DNA from: JAVVUQ01 sp036653075
GTDB lineage: Bacteria > Bacillota > Clostridia > Christensenellales > CAG-314
Length of the DNA stretch: 8,828 bases
Direction: 5' to 3'
Assembly (NCBI GenBank): GCA_036653075.1
Contig: JAVVUQ010000066.1
Location: 1-8,828, forward strand
Positions 1 through 7,179 of this stretch are shown in pieces; the stretch's first letter is position 1, and each line of letters begins with the position of its first letter. A program made the translations under genes and the position numbers. Below the pieces are notes generated by a model. It was not told the origin of the DNA, did no database searches, and was given only the letters and a program-made list of their open reading frames with translations.

Positions 1-159
1 GTTTTTTAATTTTTAGGTATCTTTAATTATTAAATTTATTAATATTTATGTTTTTTATATTTTAATTTATTAATTTTCAGGTATTTTAAATTTTTGATTT
101 ATTTAAACTTAAATCATATAATTTTTAATTGTTAATGTAACAGTATAATAGATAAATTA
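1..159. other. AT-rich non-coding flank downstream of pilB
   Basis: No credible gene is seen here. The stretch is almost pure A/T and holds a degenerate direct repeat: TTAATTTTTAGGTAT at 6-20 and TTAATTTTCAGGTAT at 70-84, 64 bp apart with one mismatch. The surrounding bases also align loosely, so this may be an old ~64-bp duplication. At the pilB end, TAACAG (138-143) and CTGTTA (168-173) form a 6-bp inverted repeat around the stop codon, with a smaller nested TATAAT-type stem. No clean T-run follows on the minus strand, so I do not call it a terminator. Confidence 0.5.
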
Positions 160-1833
160 TTATTTTTCTGTTATAGCGAGTAGTTCAGCGACGCTTGTTA
201 TTCCGTTTAAAACTAAATTTCGAGCTGATTCCCAAAGAGGAACCATACCGCCTTCAAGCGCAAGGTATCGAATGTCGTCGAGCGTTCGTTTTTCAGCGAT
301 AGCAGATTTAAGTTTATCGGTAATAGCGAGTACTTCGTGAACGGCAGTTCTGCCACGATAACCGGTGTTATTACAATAGCGGCAGCCACGTTGTTCATAA
401 ATCTCAGTTGGAGATTCTAAGCCAAGTGATTTTGTCAAGTTAGGGCCAGTGACTACTTTCTCTTTGCAATAAGGGCATAATACTTTAACAAGTCTTTGAG
501 AAATAACGCCGACTAAAGCGTCAGAAAGTAAATATGGTTCGATGTTCATATCGAGTAAACGAGTTACGCAACCAGGCGCATCGTTGGTATGGAGCGTTGA
601 AAAAACCAAATGTCCAGTAATAGCTGCTCTTATGGCAATCTGAGCTGTTTCTTCATCACGCATTTCACCAATCATAATAATGTTAGGGTCTTGTCGCAAA
701 ATCGAACGCAAAGATGTTGCAAAGGTTAAGCCAGCGCGCATATTAACTTGAACTTGATTTATGCCGCCGATTGTGTACTCGATAGGGTCTTCAACGGTAA
801 CAATATTTACCGAAGGTTTGTTAACCTCTTGCAAAAAAGAATAAAGGGTTGTTGATTTACCGCAACCAGTTGGTCCTGTAAGTAAAACAATGCCGTGAGG
901 TTGAGTTAAAAATTTATTAATCAAAATATTTTCGTGATCAGTAAATCCTAATTTAGAGCGAGATAGAGCAAAAGCATTTTTATCAAGAATACGCACAACA
1001 ACTTTTTCGCCGTGCGCAGTTGGTAAAGTAGATACACGAAAATCGTAATCAATGCCATTTATTTTCATTTCTATACGTCCGTCTTGCGGAATACGGCGTT
1101 CGGCGATGTTGATATTAGCTAAAATTTTCAATCTTGCAAGTACTGCTGGAAAAGAATCAATTGAAAATTCAAAGCGTTCGGTTAATTCGCCGTCAATACG
1201 ATAACGAACACGCACTTTGTATTCATATGGTTCGACGTGGATATCGCTTGCTCGCATAGGGATTGCTTCACGAATAATTGAATCCACAAGGCGAACGGCT
1301 GGAGCGTTGACGGTATCGTTATTTACGTTTGATGAGATTAACTCTTTAGATAGTGAAGCAGCCTCAGCTTGCAAATCGCCGATAGCCGATGTAGTAGCGC
1401 CACTTGCAAATAAAGATGAAATATAATTATCAATTTTTATCGGGTTGCAAACGACGAAGTTTTTCATTCCAATAGCAACCGAGTTTACAGCAGAAATAGT
1501 ATAAAAATCTAATGGAGAAGCAATTGCAACCGTCATAACGCCAAATTCATTAATATCAATAGGAATAGCGCGATGACGTTTTATAAAATAATTGCTAACT
1601 TTGCCTTGAACCATTTTGTTTACATAAAATGAATCGAAATCTGCGTATGAAAGTCCAACATACTCAGCCATAACAGCAGCATATTGCGCCTCAGTAACAA
1701 TATTTTCACTAAGCAATAGTTTATCGACGGAAGTTTTATTGCTTTCAGCAAGTTTAATAAACTTTTCCTCATCAGATTTTTTTACATATTCCGCTTTAAT
1801 AAAAGCGTTTAAAATAGATTGATTGTATTTCAT
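160..1833 (-). CDS. pilB: Type IV pilus assembly (extension) ATPase PilB / GspE family
   Basis: Cytoplasmic hexameric AAA+-like motor of the GspE/PilB family, which powers pilin polymerisation through the platform protein PilC. The 557-aa length is usual for PilB. Residues ~1-140 look like the N-terminal MshEN-type domain (T2SSE N-domain), followed by a linker (~143-176) and the ATPase core. Visible motifs are Walker A GPTGCGKST (320-328), Asp box IVTVEDPIEY (344-353), Walker B IIMIGE with the following RDEET (385-395) and His box GHLVFSTLHTND (407-418). A zinc-binding tetracysteine (C453, C456, C484, C487) is intact. The long N-domain and the four cysteines separate it from the retraction ATPase PilT. 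The ATG start is preceded by AAGGTAG about 6 bases upstream. It is the last gene of the cluster, 199 bp after pilC, and has its own promoter-like sequences. Very sure of family; PilB versus GspE naming rests on context. Confidence 0.96.
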   Translation of the reverse strand: MKYNQSILNAFIKAEYVKKSDEEKFIKLAESNKTSVDKLLLSENIVTEAQYAAVMAEYVGLSYADFDSFYVNKMVQGKVSNYFIKRHRAIPIDINEFGVMTVAIASPLDFYTISAVNSVAIGMKNFVVCNPIKIDNYISSLFASGATTSAIGDLQAEAASLSKELISSNVNNDTVNAPAVRLVDSIIREAIPMRASDIHVEPYEYKVRVRYRIDGELTERFEFSIDSFPAVLARLKILANINIAERRIPQDGRIEMKINGIDYDFRVSTLPTAHGEKVVVRILDKNAFALSRSKLGFTDHENILINKFLTQPHGIVLLTGPTGCGKSTTLYSFLQEVNKPSVNIVTVEDPIEYTIGGINQVQVNMRAGLTFATSLRSILRQDPNIIMIGEMRDEETAQIAIRAAITGHLVFSTLHTNDAPGCVTRLLDMNIEPYLLSDALVGVISQRLVKVLCPYCKEKVVTGPNLTKSLGLESPTEIYEQRGCRYCNNTGYRGRTAVHEVLAITDKLKSAIAEKRTLDDIRYLALEGGMVPLWESARNLVLNGITSVAELLAITEK

Positions 1834-1850
1834 TAAGCTACCTTATCCTA

Positions 1851-1878
1851 ATTATTGTATAATTCAATCATTTGTCAA
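1851..1878 (-). promoter_or_regulatory. Candidate sigma-A promoter for pilB
   Basis: On the minus strand TTGACA (1873-1878, perfect -35) is followed after 16 bp by AATAAT (1851-1856, 5/6 match to -10). Transcription would start near 1844, very close to the pilB ribosome site, giving a leader of only about 11-14 bases. That short leader is the main reason for doubt. This is seen by consensus matching only. Confidence 0.45.
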
Positions 1879-1898
1879 AGCATAGAAACTGCATATTA

Positions 1899-1907
1899 AT
1901 TATAACA
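1899..1907 (-). promoter_or_regulatory. Candidate extended -10 promoter upstream of pilB
   Basis: The minus strand reads TGTTATAAT, a perfect extended -10 element (TGn plus TATAAT), with no good -35 hexamer at 17 bp. It would give a pilB leader of about 60 bases. Such a start would be independent of pilC, whose stop codon is about 140 bp upstream. It may be an alternative to the TTGACA promoter at 1851-1878. Confidence 0.35.
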
Positions 1908-2032
1908 TAAAAATTGCAATGTATATGAATTTAAAAATGCTTAAAAAGTTATTAAAAAGTTGTGAAATTATTTATAAATCATATATTTAATAGTGATAAT
2001 TTATTAAAATGAATATAAAGCGTATTTAGAAA

Positions 2033-3241
2033 TTATCCTAAATTGCCCGTTATTTCCATCATTGGAACGAAGATAGCAAGTAATACTATCATAATAAAAA
2101 CAGCGATAAATATGACAAGCGCTGGCTGAATTGCCATTGTTACTCGTGAAATTGCTTCACTTTGCTGCTGGTCAAATATTGTAGATGTTTTATCTAACGT
2201 TTCGTCTAAGGTGCCAGTTCGCTCTCCAACTGATACCATTTGTAATAACATTGGCGGAAATACGGCAATGCGTCGAAATGCGCGAGTAATTGTAATTCCA
2301 CGTTTTACATCTTCCGTTGCAGTCATAAATTTAGCTTCATAATAACTGTTTCCAAGTAATGTCGCAAGTATTTCCATGGCTGTCACTACTTGAATGCCGC
2401 TTCCGAGCAAAGTGGAAAAACAACGAGCAAATCTTGCTGTAAAATTAGATTGCGCTAATTTACCAAATAAAGGTAATTTTGTAATTAATTTATCGAAAAA
2501 ATATTTACCTTTTTTTGTGCGTTTAACCAGAAAAATTATACCGATAAAGGAAACAATTCCAATTAAGATATACATCCAATTCTTTTTAACAAGCTCCGTA
2601 AAATCAAAAAGCATTTGAGTAATTACAGGTAATTCTAAGTTTAGCTCTGCAAAAACCTTTTGGAATTGCGGCACAACGAATGCAGATACTATACCAATAA
2701 TACCAAATGTCATAAAAATTAGAAATATCGGATAAATCGCCGCAGAAACCAACTTAGCGTGAACGACAATTTGATTTTCATAATATACAGCCATTTTTTG
2801 AAAAATATCATCTAATTTACCGCTTGCCTCTCCAACGGCTACCATACTAACAAAAAATTCAGGAAATATTTTTTTGTGTTTACGCATAGCATCGGATAAA
2901 AACATTCCAGAATTGACATCCATAAGCACAGTTTGTATAACTAACTTAAACATCTGAGGATAGGGCTGTGTGGATAAAAGACTTAAAACCTCTACTATTT
3001 CTATACCAGAAGAAAACATATTAGCAAATTGCTTGCAAAACACTGCAATATCTTTCATCTTAACTCGCCCAGAAAGAGTAAAAAACGAATTAGGCGTTGT
3101 ATTTTTCATCTGTTTAGCAGAAACTAAAAATAATTCTTCATCATCAAGCAATGCCTTTAAATGTTCTTCGTTATTTGCAAGGTATTGTCCGTGCGATTTC
3201 TTATTATCAATATCTACTGCTTTATAAGAATATCTATACAT
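2033..3241 (-). CDS. pilC: Type IV pilus inner-membrane platform protein PilC / GspF family
   Basis: Polytopic membrane protein that sits above the PilB hexamer and transmits its rotation to pilin subunits. Length is 402 aa, normal for the family. Two T2SSF repeats are visible: ~68-191, with FCKQFANMFSSGI and VGEASGKLDDIF, and ~271-393, with FARCFSTLLGSGI and VGERTGTLDETL. Hydrophobic segments at ~168-190, ~222-239 and ~371-393 give the usual three-helix layout. The N-terminal ~50 residues (YSYKAVDIDNKKSHGQ) match the short cytoplasmic domain before the first repeat. The ATG has GGAG five bases upstream. It lies between pilD (180 bp upstream) and pilB (199 bp downstream), unusually wide gaps for these genes. 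Confidence 0.96.
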   Translation of the reverse strand: MYRYSYKAVDIDNKKSHGQYLANNEEHLKALLDDEELFLVSAKQMKNTTPNSFFTLSGRVKMKDIAVFCKQFANMFSSGIEIVEVLSLLSTQPYPQMFKLVIQTVLMDVNSGMFLSDAMRKHKKIFPEFFVSMVAVGEASGKLDDIFQKMAVYYENQIVVHAKLVSAAIYPIFLIFMTFGIIGIVSAFVVPQFQKVFAELNLELPVITQMLFDFTELVKKNWMYILIGIVSFIGIIFLVKRTKKGKYFFDKLITKLPLFGKLAQSNFTARFARCFSTLLGSGIQVVTAMEILATLLGNSYYEAKFMTATEDVKRGITITRAFRRIAVFPPMLLQMVSVGERTGTLDETLDKTSTIFDQQQSEAISRVTMAIQPALVIFIAVFIMIVLLAIFVPMMEITGNLG

Positions 3242-3352
3242 ATTATCTCCAATTTATCAGTCGTTATTTATATCTTTTAATAGTCATTATTTTTATCTTT
3301 ATAACTTAGTATTTGTAACTAAAGGTTTAAGCTTTAATTTTACATTTACAAT

Positions 3353-3361
3353 ATTGTATCA
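3353..3361 (-). promoter_or_regulatory. Candidate extended -10 promoter for pilC
   Basis: The minus strand reads TGATACAAT, an extended -10 with one mismatch in the hexamer. A weak TTGAAT lies 15 bp upstream. The leader to the pilC ATG would be about 105 bases. The support is moderate at best in such AT-rich DNA; the 180-bp gap before pilC is the reason to look for a promoter here. Confidence 0.25.
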
Positions 3362-3421
3362 CTTTATAGTTTTATTCAAATCTAATTATTATAAAAATTG
3401 TCATTATAAAATTTACAATAA

Positions 3422-4207
3422 TTATATTTCAAAAAGATTAAAATACCAATAAAGCAATGGATTTCCTAAAAACAAAGAAAAAACAAAGCTAATTGAAAGA
3501 AAAGGGCCAAATGGCACTTGAGTTTCTTTTGTCATTTTTTTACGAATAAGCAAAATCGCTACAAATATGGTGGCTAATAAAGAAGCCAAAAATAGTGAAA
3601 AAAGTGACAACTTCCAACCTAAAAGCAATCCGCAAGCTGTTAAAAGTTTAATGTCGCCTCCGCCCAACGCTTCTTTTTTTAAAATTGCTTTAAATCCGAA
3701 ACTTAGCGCAAGAGTAAGAACAAACATTCCTATTCCACCGATAAGTCGGTCATACCACATCGCTCCAATCGAATTAGAACAAAAAATGCAGGCAATCACA
3801 CCCAAAATAGCGATAAGTATGTTAATTGAATCAGGAATAATCATATGCTCAAAATCTATATAAAACACACATATTAAAGCTGAACAAAAAATCATCGCCA
3901 ATATCGTGAATATGGATAATTCAAATTTAAGATAACACAACAACCATAATATCATATTTAATAATTCAACTATCATATAACGAGGTGATATTGGCGCTTT
4001 GCAAAATGCGCATTTTCCGCCAAGAAACAAATAGGAAAAAATCGGTATATTATGATACCATTTAAGCCTTGCATTACAAACAGGGCAGTGCGATGGCGGA
4101 TAACTTAAATTCATTCTAAGCGGCAACCGATAAATAACAACATTCAAAAAACTTCCTATTGCCAACCCAAACAAACAAGTAAATATTATATATAAAATTT
4201 CAATCAT
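3422..4207 (-). CDS. pilD: Prepilin peptidase / N-methyltransferase PilD (A24 aspartic protease)
   Basis: Integral membrane aspartic peptidase that removes the short leader of prepilins after Gly and, in bifunctional members, methylates the new N-terminus. The substrates would be the three prepilins encoded upstream. The 261-aa protein has the N-terminal GSFLNVVIYRLP signature (18-29). The CxxC...CxxC zinc site of the methyltransferase-type domain is intact (C41, C44, C66, C69), with NIPIFSYL between. The two catalytic aspartates are D118 in IDFEHMIIPD and D185 in GGGDIKL. About seven to eight hydrophobic helices cover the rest. The ATG is preceded by AAAGGGGA with good spacing. It lies 171 bp after the PilX-like gene, so it may have its own promoter: a TATAAT (minus strand, 4242-4247) is present but lacks a convincing -35. 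Intact cysteines argue for a full bifunctional enzyme. Confidence 0.96.
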   Translation of the reverse strand: MIEILYIIFTCLFGLAIGSFLNVVIYRLPLRMNLSYPPSHCPVCNARLKWYHNIPIFSYLFLGGKCAFCKAPISPRYMIVELLNMILWLLCYLKFELSIFTILAMIFCSALICVFYIDFEHMIIPDSINILIAILGVIACIFCSNSIGAMWYDRLIGGIGMFVLTLALSFGFKAILKKEALGGGDIKLLTACGLLLGWKLSLFSLFLASLLATIFVAILLIRKKMTKETQVPFGPFLSISFVFSLFLGNPLLYWYFNLFEI

Positions 4208-4378
4208 TATGCGTTCCCCTTTTTCATAAGTTAATTTTTTAATTATACTTAATTATGACAATAACAACGCTATTAATATCCAATATGTATAATTAATATA
4301 ATTTAATAAATTATTCCCCCTATTCTTGCAATTTGCAATTAAAATATAATCGCATAACCGCATAAATTAATTTATATA

Positions 4379-4777
4379 TCAATTTTTTATATCAACAAAT
4401 TTCCAACTGTCAATTATTAAATTCGTAGGAGTTGGTGCTTGATAGGTAACAATAAGCTTTTTTTTCTTTCCAGTTATTGTAATAGTCAATTTACTATCAA
4501 TAGTATCTTGTTTAATAGTTAAAGTAGTTCCATTAACTGTTAGTTGGTTAGGAATTGTGGGAGTAGTATTTTTTTCAATTATATCAAGTACTTTATTTGC
4601 GGCAATAGATAAAATATATTTTTCGCTAAATTTCATTTTTTGCGTGTTTGCTCTTGTTATTTGAGAAAGGCTCATTGATATAATTGAAGCGCCTACAATA
4701 GAAAAAATAGCTACTAATAGTAGCGCCATAACTAACGCCGCTCCTTTATCACTTTTAAGTATCTTTTTTAATCTCAT
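4379..4777 (-). CDS. PilX/GspK-like minor prepilin
   Basis: Short (132 aa) prepilin-like protein with a basic N-terminus and one long hydrophobic helix. The region DKGAALVMALLLVAIFSIVG (10-29) matches the N-terminal signature of PilX-type proteins. Likely cleavage by PilD is after G12. The fifth residue of the mature form is Met (M17), so the usual Glu5 is absent; this is known for GspK, which sits at the very tip of the pseudopilus. After the helix come a polar coiled segment (~38-70) and a small beta-rich C-terminal part (~78-128). It is much smaller than Gram-negative GspK and lacks a visible large insert. SD GAGGAA lies 5 bases before the ATG. The gene follows the PilV-like prepilin after 33 bp, so they are surely co-transcribed. 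A run of eight A residues lies in the coding strand at K104-K107. Class is fairly sure from the N-terminus; the C-terminus is unrecognised. Confidence 0.75.
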   Translation of the reverse strand: MRLKKILKSDKGAALVMALLLVAIFSIVGASIISMSLSQITRANTQKMKFSEKYILSIAANKVLDIIEKNTTPTIPNQLTVNGTTLTIKQDTIDSKLTITITGKKKKLIVTYQAPTPTNLIIDSWKFVDIKN

Positions 4778-4810
4778 AGCTTTTCCTCGATTTTAATGCA
4801 ATATTTTATA

Positions 4811-5326
4811 TTAGTATGCAAGAAATGGTTCTTTTTCACCCTTTCTAAAGGCTGATATTTTAATTCCATACTTTTCAGCGGTCGTAGTAGTTGTAGTAGT
4901 GATTTCCCCTTGTGTAATTATTACTTTATATTTATAGTCAACGCTATCGTTTTTACATTGTTGCCATCTTCCATTAAAGTAGATTTCATATTGTATCGTA
5001 TTATCGCTATTTGTTACCTTTTTAAGTAAAAAAGGCTGAGTCGATGATTCAGTTGCCGTATCTGTTGCAGTAAACAGTTGTGCTGTCAATGTTTTGTCAA
5101 AAGTAGAATATTGGGTTTCACTATTGTCAGAATACTTGATGTGCCATTGCCAAAGTTCAGAGATATTTTGAGCGCAATTGACGGCGTATGTTTTTTCGTT
5201 TGTTGAAATCGAAAGGCGTGAGGAGGTAGTTGCGATTGTCAATACTCCCGCAGATACAATTCCTATTATTACAATGGCGACAAGTACTTCTACAAGAGTC
5301 ATACCGTCATTATTTGGCTTTTTCAT
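4811..5326 (-). CDS. PilV/GspI-like minor prepilin (type IV class III leader)
   Basis: A 171-aa prepilin with an 8-residue leader ending in Gly. The N-terminus NDGMTLVEVLVAIVIIG (6-22) predicts PilD cleavage G8|M9 and has the essential Glu at mature position 5 (E13). Met at +1 instead of Phe is allowed. The hydrophobic helix runs to ~residue 32. The remaining globular part holds two cysteines (C51, C124), which could form a disulfide outside the cell. A run of seven threonines (143-149) is encoded by ACN triplets near 4881-4901. The TLVEVLVA form and the size are like PilV/GspI minor pilins, but the globular domain is not recognisable by eye. SD AAAGGAA precedes the ATG by 8 bases. It begins a two-gene unit with the PilX-like gene and is preceded by a good promoter (5369-5397). 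Prepilin: very sure; PilV-type: likely. Confidence 0.85.
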   Translation of the reverse strand: MKKPNNDGMTLVEVLVAIVIIGIVSAGVLTIATTSSRLSISTNEKTYAVNCAQNISELWQWHIKYSDNSETQYSTFDKTLTAQLFTATDTATESSTQPFLLKKVTNSDNTIQYEIYFNGRWQQCKNDSVDYKYKVIITQGEITTTTTTTAEKYGIKISAFRKGEKEPFLAY

Positions 5327-5368
5327 ATTTGCATTTCCTTTAATGACATTTATAGCTGTTTATCGATA

Positions 5369-5397
5369 ACTATAAAATGAAAATTCATATCTATCAA
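5369..5397 (-). promoter_or_regulatory. Sigma-A-type promoter for the PilV-like/PilX-like gene pair
   Basis: The minus strand reads TTGATA (5392-5397), a 17-bp spacer, then TATAGT (5369-5374); each hexamer matches consensus at 5 of 6 positions and spacing is ideal. Transcription would start near 5362, giving a leader of about 36 bases that includes the SD of the 5326 start. It lies in the 118-bp gap after the PilM-like gene, which supports a separate transcript. Confidence 0.6.
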
Positions 5398-5444
5398 TAA
5401 ATATTACGTTTTTGTATTATATTTTTATTTTTTAATATCAATTT

Positions 5445-6419
5445 TTAAGCTTGTTTAATTTTTGTATCTGAAAATTCAAGGTCTTTATTTACTTTAGATA
5501 AAAACATTCCAAGCAGTTCTAAGTTGTTATCTAACATTGAATATTGCGAAGGAACAATAAATTTTTCGTAAGTTATGTCGCTATCCCGATTGAGAATATC
5601 TAAAAATGAATTATATCCGTCTGCGATATGCACAACTGCTTTTTTAGATTCGGCAACGCCTAAGCTATTGCACCGATTTATATATGCCATTATAGGTTGC
5701 ATAAGCGGTGAAACGGTCTTTTCAATTTCGGCAAATAGTTTGTAATTAACTAAATCTTTTTCATTATAGTTTTCAAGTAGTTTCGTTCCATATGGAACAG
5801 TAAATGTTGAATAAATATTATCGCCAACGATTAATGCGCAATCAGTATAGTTTTTTCTCATATTAATAAATTGATAAACGTCTTTACGCAATATACTACT
5901 TCCAATTACAGATATAGCGAATGATGCTGATGCGATGGCGTTGCTTGTTAAAAATGATAAATTATGATTAGTGTTAACTAAAAAACTATTAAACAACGAC
6001 AAATTTTCGCTGTTAAATAGCGGATACATATAAATAATATTAGTTTTTGTGGTTTTTATAGTATAATATTTTATATCGGAAATCTTTTTAATAAAAGGAT
6101 ACATTTTTTTAAATTCTGTAATTAAAATATCCTCATTTTTTCGTTGATTATTGAGGTTTGGAAGTGTCAAGTAGTCAAACGTAACATCGGCTGATGGAAC
6201 AGCGATAGATAAATTTGCCTCAGTAATATCATTAAGTTGAAGCATTTCAGAAAATGAATCGTTTAAAACCGTAGAATAATCACAATATCCTCCAAATAAT
6301 GAGTCTTCATCAATATCTAAACTAAAAAATGTAGCGGTTTCTAAATTATCTGCCGCTGGCGAGTATAAAACGTGAACTTTTTTTGAAAATGTATCAATAC
6401 TTAAATATACGTTTTGCAT
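5445..6419 (-). CDS. Divergent PilM-like (actin-fold) pilus assembly protein
   Basis: A 324-aa protein with no signal peptide or membrane helix, so probably cytoplasmic. Several parts resemble PilM, the FtsA-like actin-fold protein that links PilB to PilN/PilO. The N-terminus VYLSIDTFSKKVHVLY (4-19) aligns with the phosphate-1 strand-turn-strand. LSIAVPSADVTFDYLTLPNL (70-89), followed by EFKKMYPF (102-109), matches the SHS2-type segment of PilM (IPSS-V--R---LP ... E---YIPF). DCALIVGDNIYSTFTVPYG (193-211) sits at the phosphate-2 position, and VVHIADGYNSFLDIL (262-276) at the adenosine-motif position. The invariant glycines and the acidic residue of these nucleotide loops are largely missing, so ATP binding is doubtful. 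Its SD AAAAGGAG overlaps the stop codon of the preceding prepilin (10-bp gap), implying translational coupling. PilN and PilO do not follow. Assignment is by pattern and context, not by strong identity. Confidence 0.6.
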   Translation of the reverse strand: MQNVYLSIDTFSKKVHVLYSPAADNLETATFFSLDIDEDSLFGGYCDYSTVLNDSFSEMLQLNDITEANLSIAVPSADVTFDYLTLPNLNNQRKNEDILITEFKKMYPFIKKISDIKYYTIKTTKTNIIYMYPLFNSENLSLFNSFLVNTNHNLSFLTSNAIASASFAISVIGSSILRKDVYQFINMRKNYTDCALIVGDNIYSTFTVPYGTKLLENYNEKDLVNYKLFAEIEKTVSPLMQPIMAYINRCNSLGVAESKKAVVHIADGYNSFLDILNRDSDITYEKFIVPSQYSMLDNNLELLGMFLSKVNKDLEFSDTKIKQA

Positions 6420-6429
6420 AATTCTCCTT

Positions 6430-6960
6430 TTACTGTGGGTTTGTTGTTTTTCTGCTTATTATAAATGTATAATCTCTTTCAATGCCCTTAGTATCAATGT
6501 ACTTAACAACGCATTTAAGTAACGTACCTTTATTTACGCTATCAACAACAGTATAAAAACTAATATTCGTAATTTTATTTCCGCAAGTATATTCAAAATC
6601 ATAAGGATTTTTGTTACCGTTATTACCTTTAATTGTTATATTTCCATTTAATTTTTCAATAACAAAAGCATACGCTTCTATTTGAGGCGTTGGAGGCGTT
6701 TGAAATTCATAAAATTTTAAATTTTTATCAGTATCAGAAGAAAAATAATGCGTGCTATTATCATATTTATAAAATTTAGAAGAAATAATATTTTCAATAA
6801 TGGATAAATCGTTTTTTGTTTGAGTATCTGTTAAAGTACTTTGTTTAACATTTATTATAGTAATAGTTACAACGCTAATCAAAGACGCCACAATCGTAAG
6901 AATTACGGTGACAACTAAAACTTCGATTAAAGTAAAGCCTTTATTATGAGCTTTTTGCAT
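6430..6960 (-). CDS. PilW/GspJ-like minor prepilin (type IV class III leader)
   Basis: A prepilin of 176 aa from the ATG at 6960. The N-terminus KAHNKGFTLIEVLVVTVILT (3-22) gives a PilD cleavage site G8|F9 with Phe at +1 and Glu at mature position 5 (E13), then a hydrophobic helix to ~residue 37. The globular part contains C126 and C150, a possible disulfide, and a beta-rich C-terminus ending in RDYTFIISRKTTNPQ. A longer reading frame starts with TTG at 6981, but that codon lies upstream of the strong SD AAAAGGGG (6966-6973), which sits 5 bases before the ATG and so decides the start. An 8-residue leader is also the usual length. It is the first gene of the cluster, behind a strong promoter, and is coupled to the PilM-like gene 10 bp downstream. 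PilW/GspJ-type is a guess from the N-terminus and neighbours; it could be a ComGF/ComGD-like prepilin. Confidence 0.85.
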   Translation of the reverse strand: MQKAHNKGFTLIEVLVVTVILTIVASLISVVTITIINVKQSTLTDTQTKNDLSIIENIISSKFYKYDNSTHYFSSDTDKNLKFYEFQTPPTPQIEAYAFVIEKLNGNITIKGNNGNKNPYDFEYTCGNKITNISFYTVVDSVNKGTLLKCVVKYIDTKGIERDYTFIISRKTTNPQ

Positions 6961-6965
6961 AATTT

Positions 6966-6973
6966 CCCCTTTT
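6966..6973 (-). promoter_or_regulatory. Ribosome binding site that fixes the start of the first prepilin
   Basis: AAAAGGGG on the minus strand lies 5 bases before the ATG at 6960. It falls inside the reading frame if the upstream TTG (6981) were used, so it argues for the ATG. Confidence 0.85.
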
Positions 6974-6996
6974 GTAAGCAAAGAATCGCTAAATCT

Positions 6997-7005
6997 ATTA
7001 TAACA
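6997..7005 (-). promoter_or_regulatory. Extended -10 promoter near the first prepilin gene
   Basis: The minus strand reads TGTTATAAT, a perfect extended -10. No -35 match exists at 17 bp (the region reads AAATTT). A start near 6990 would give a short leader of about 30 bases. The same nine bases occur before pilB (1899-1907). It may act with, or instead of, the promoter at 7180-7208. Confidence 0.4.
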
Positions 7006-7179
7006 AAACGTCAGTATAAAAATTTAATTTTACTATATATAAACTTAAAAATATAAAAAACATTTTTTAAGCCAATAATAGCGATAACTATTGTAAAAAT
7101 TTTAATTATTACAACATTACTAAATTCTGTTACTTTATGTCATAATTTATTATAAACTCTATTATTTTCCCCATATTCT

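Noticed and set aside
138..173. TAACAG/CTGTTA hairpin at the pilB stop as a terminator
   Set aside because: The outer stem is only 6 bp with a 24-base interior, and no T-run follows in the direction of transcription.
3567..3863. Open frame of 98 codons on the plus strand inside pilD
   Set aside because: It is antisense to conserved PilD motifs, has no SD of note, and no recognisable domain.
4351..4365. Direct repeat CGCATAA twice, 8 bp apart, after the PilX-like gene
   Set aside because: Too short to separate from chance and without a third copy or linked structure.
7131..7175. Fourteen-residue frame (MGKIIEFIINYDIK) in the possible pilus leader
   Set aside because: The ATG falls next to the predicted transcription start and lacks an SD, so translation is unlikely; no attenuator-type codon run is present.
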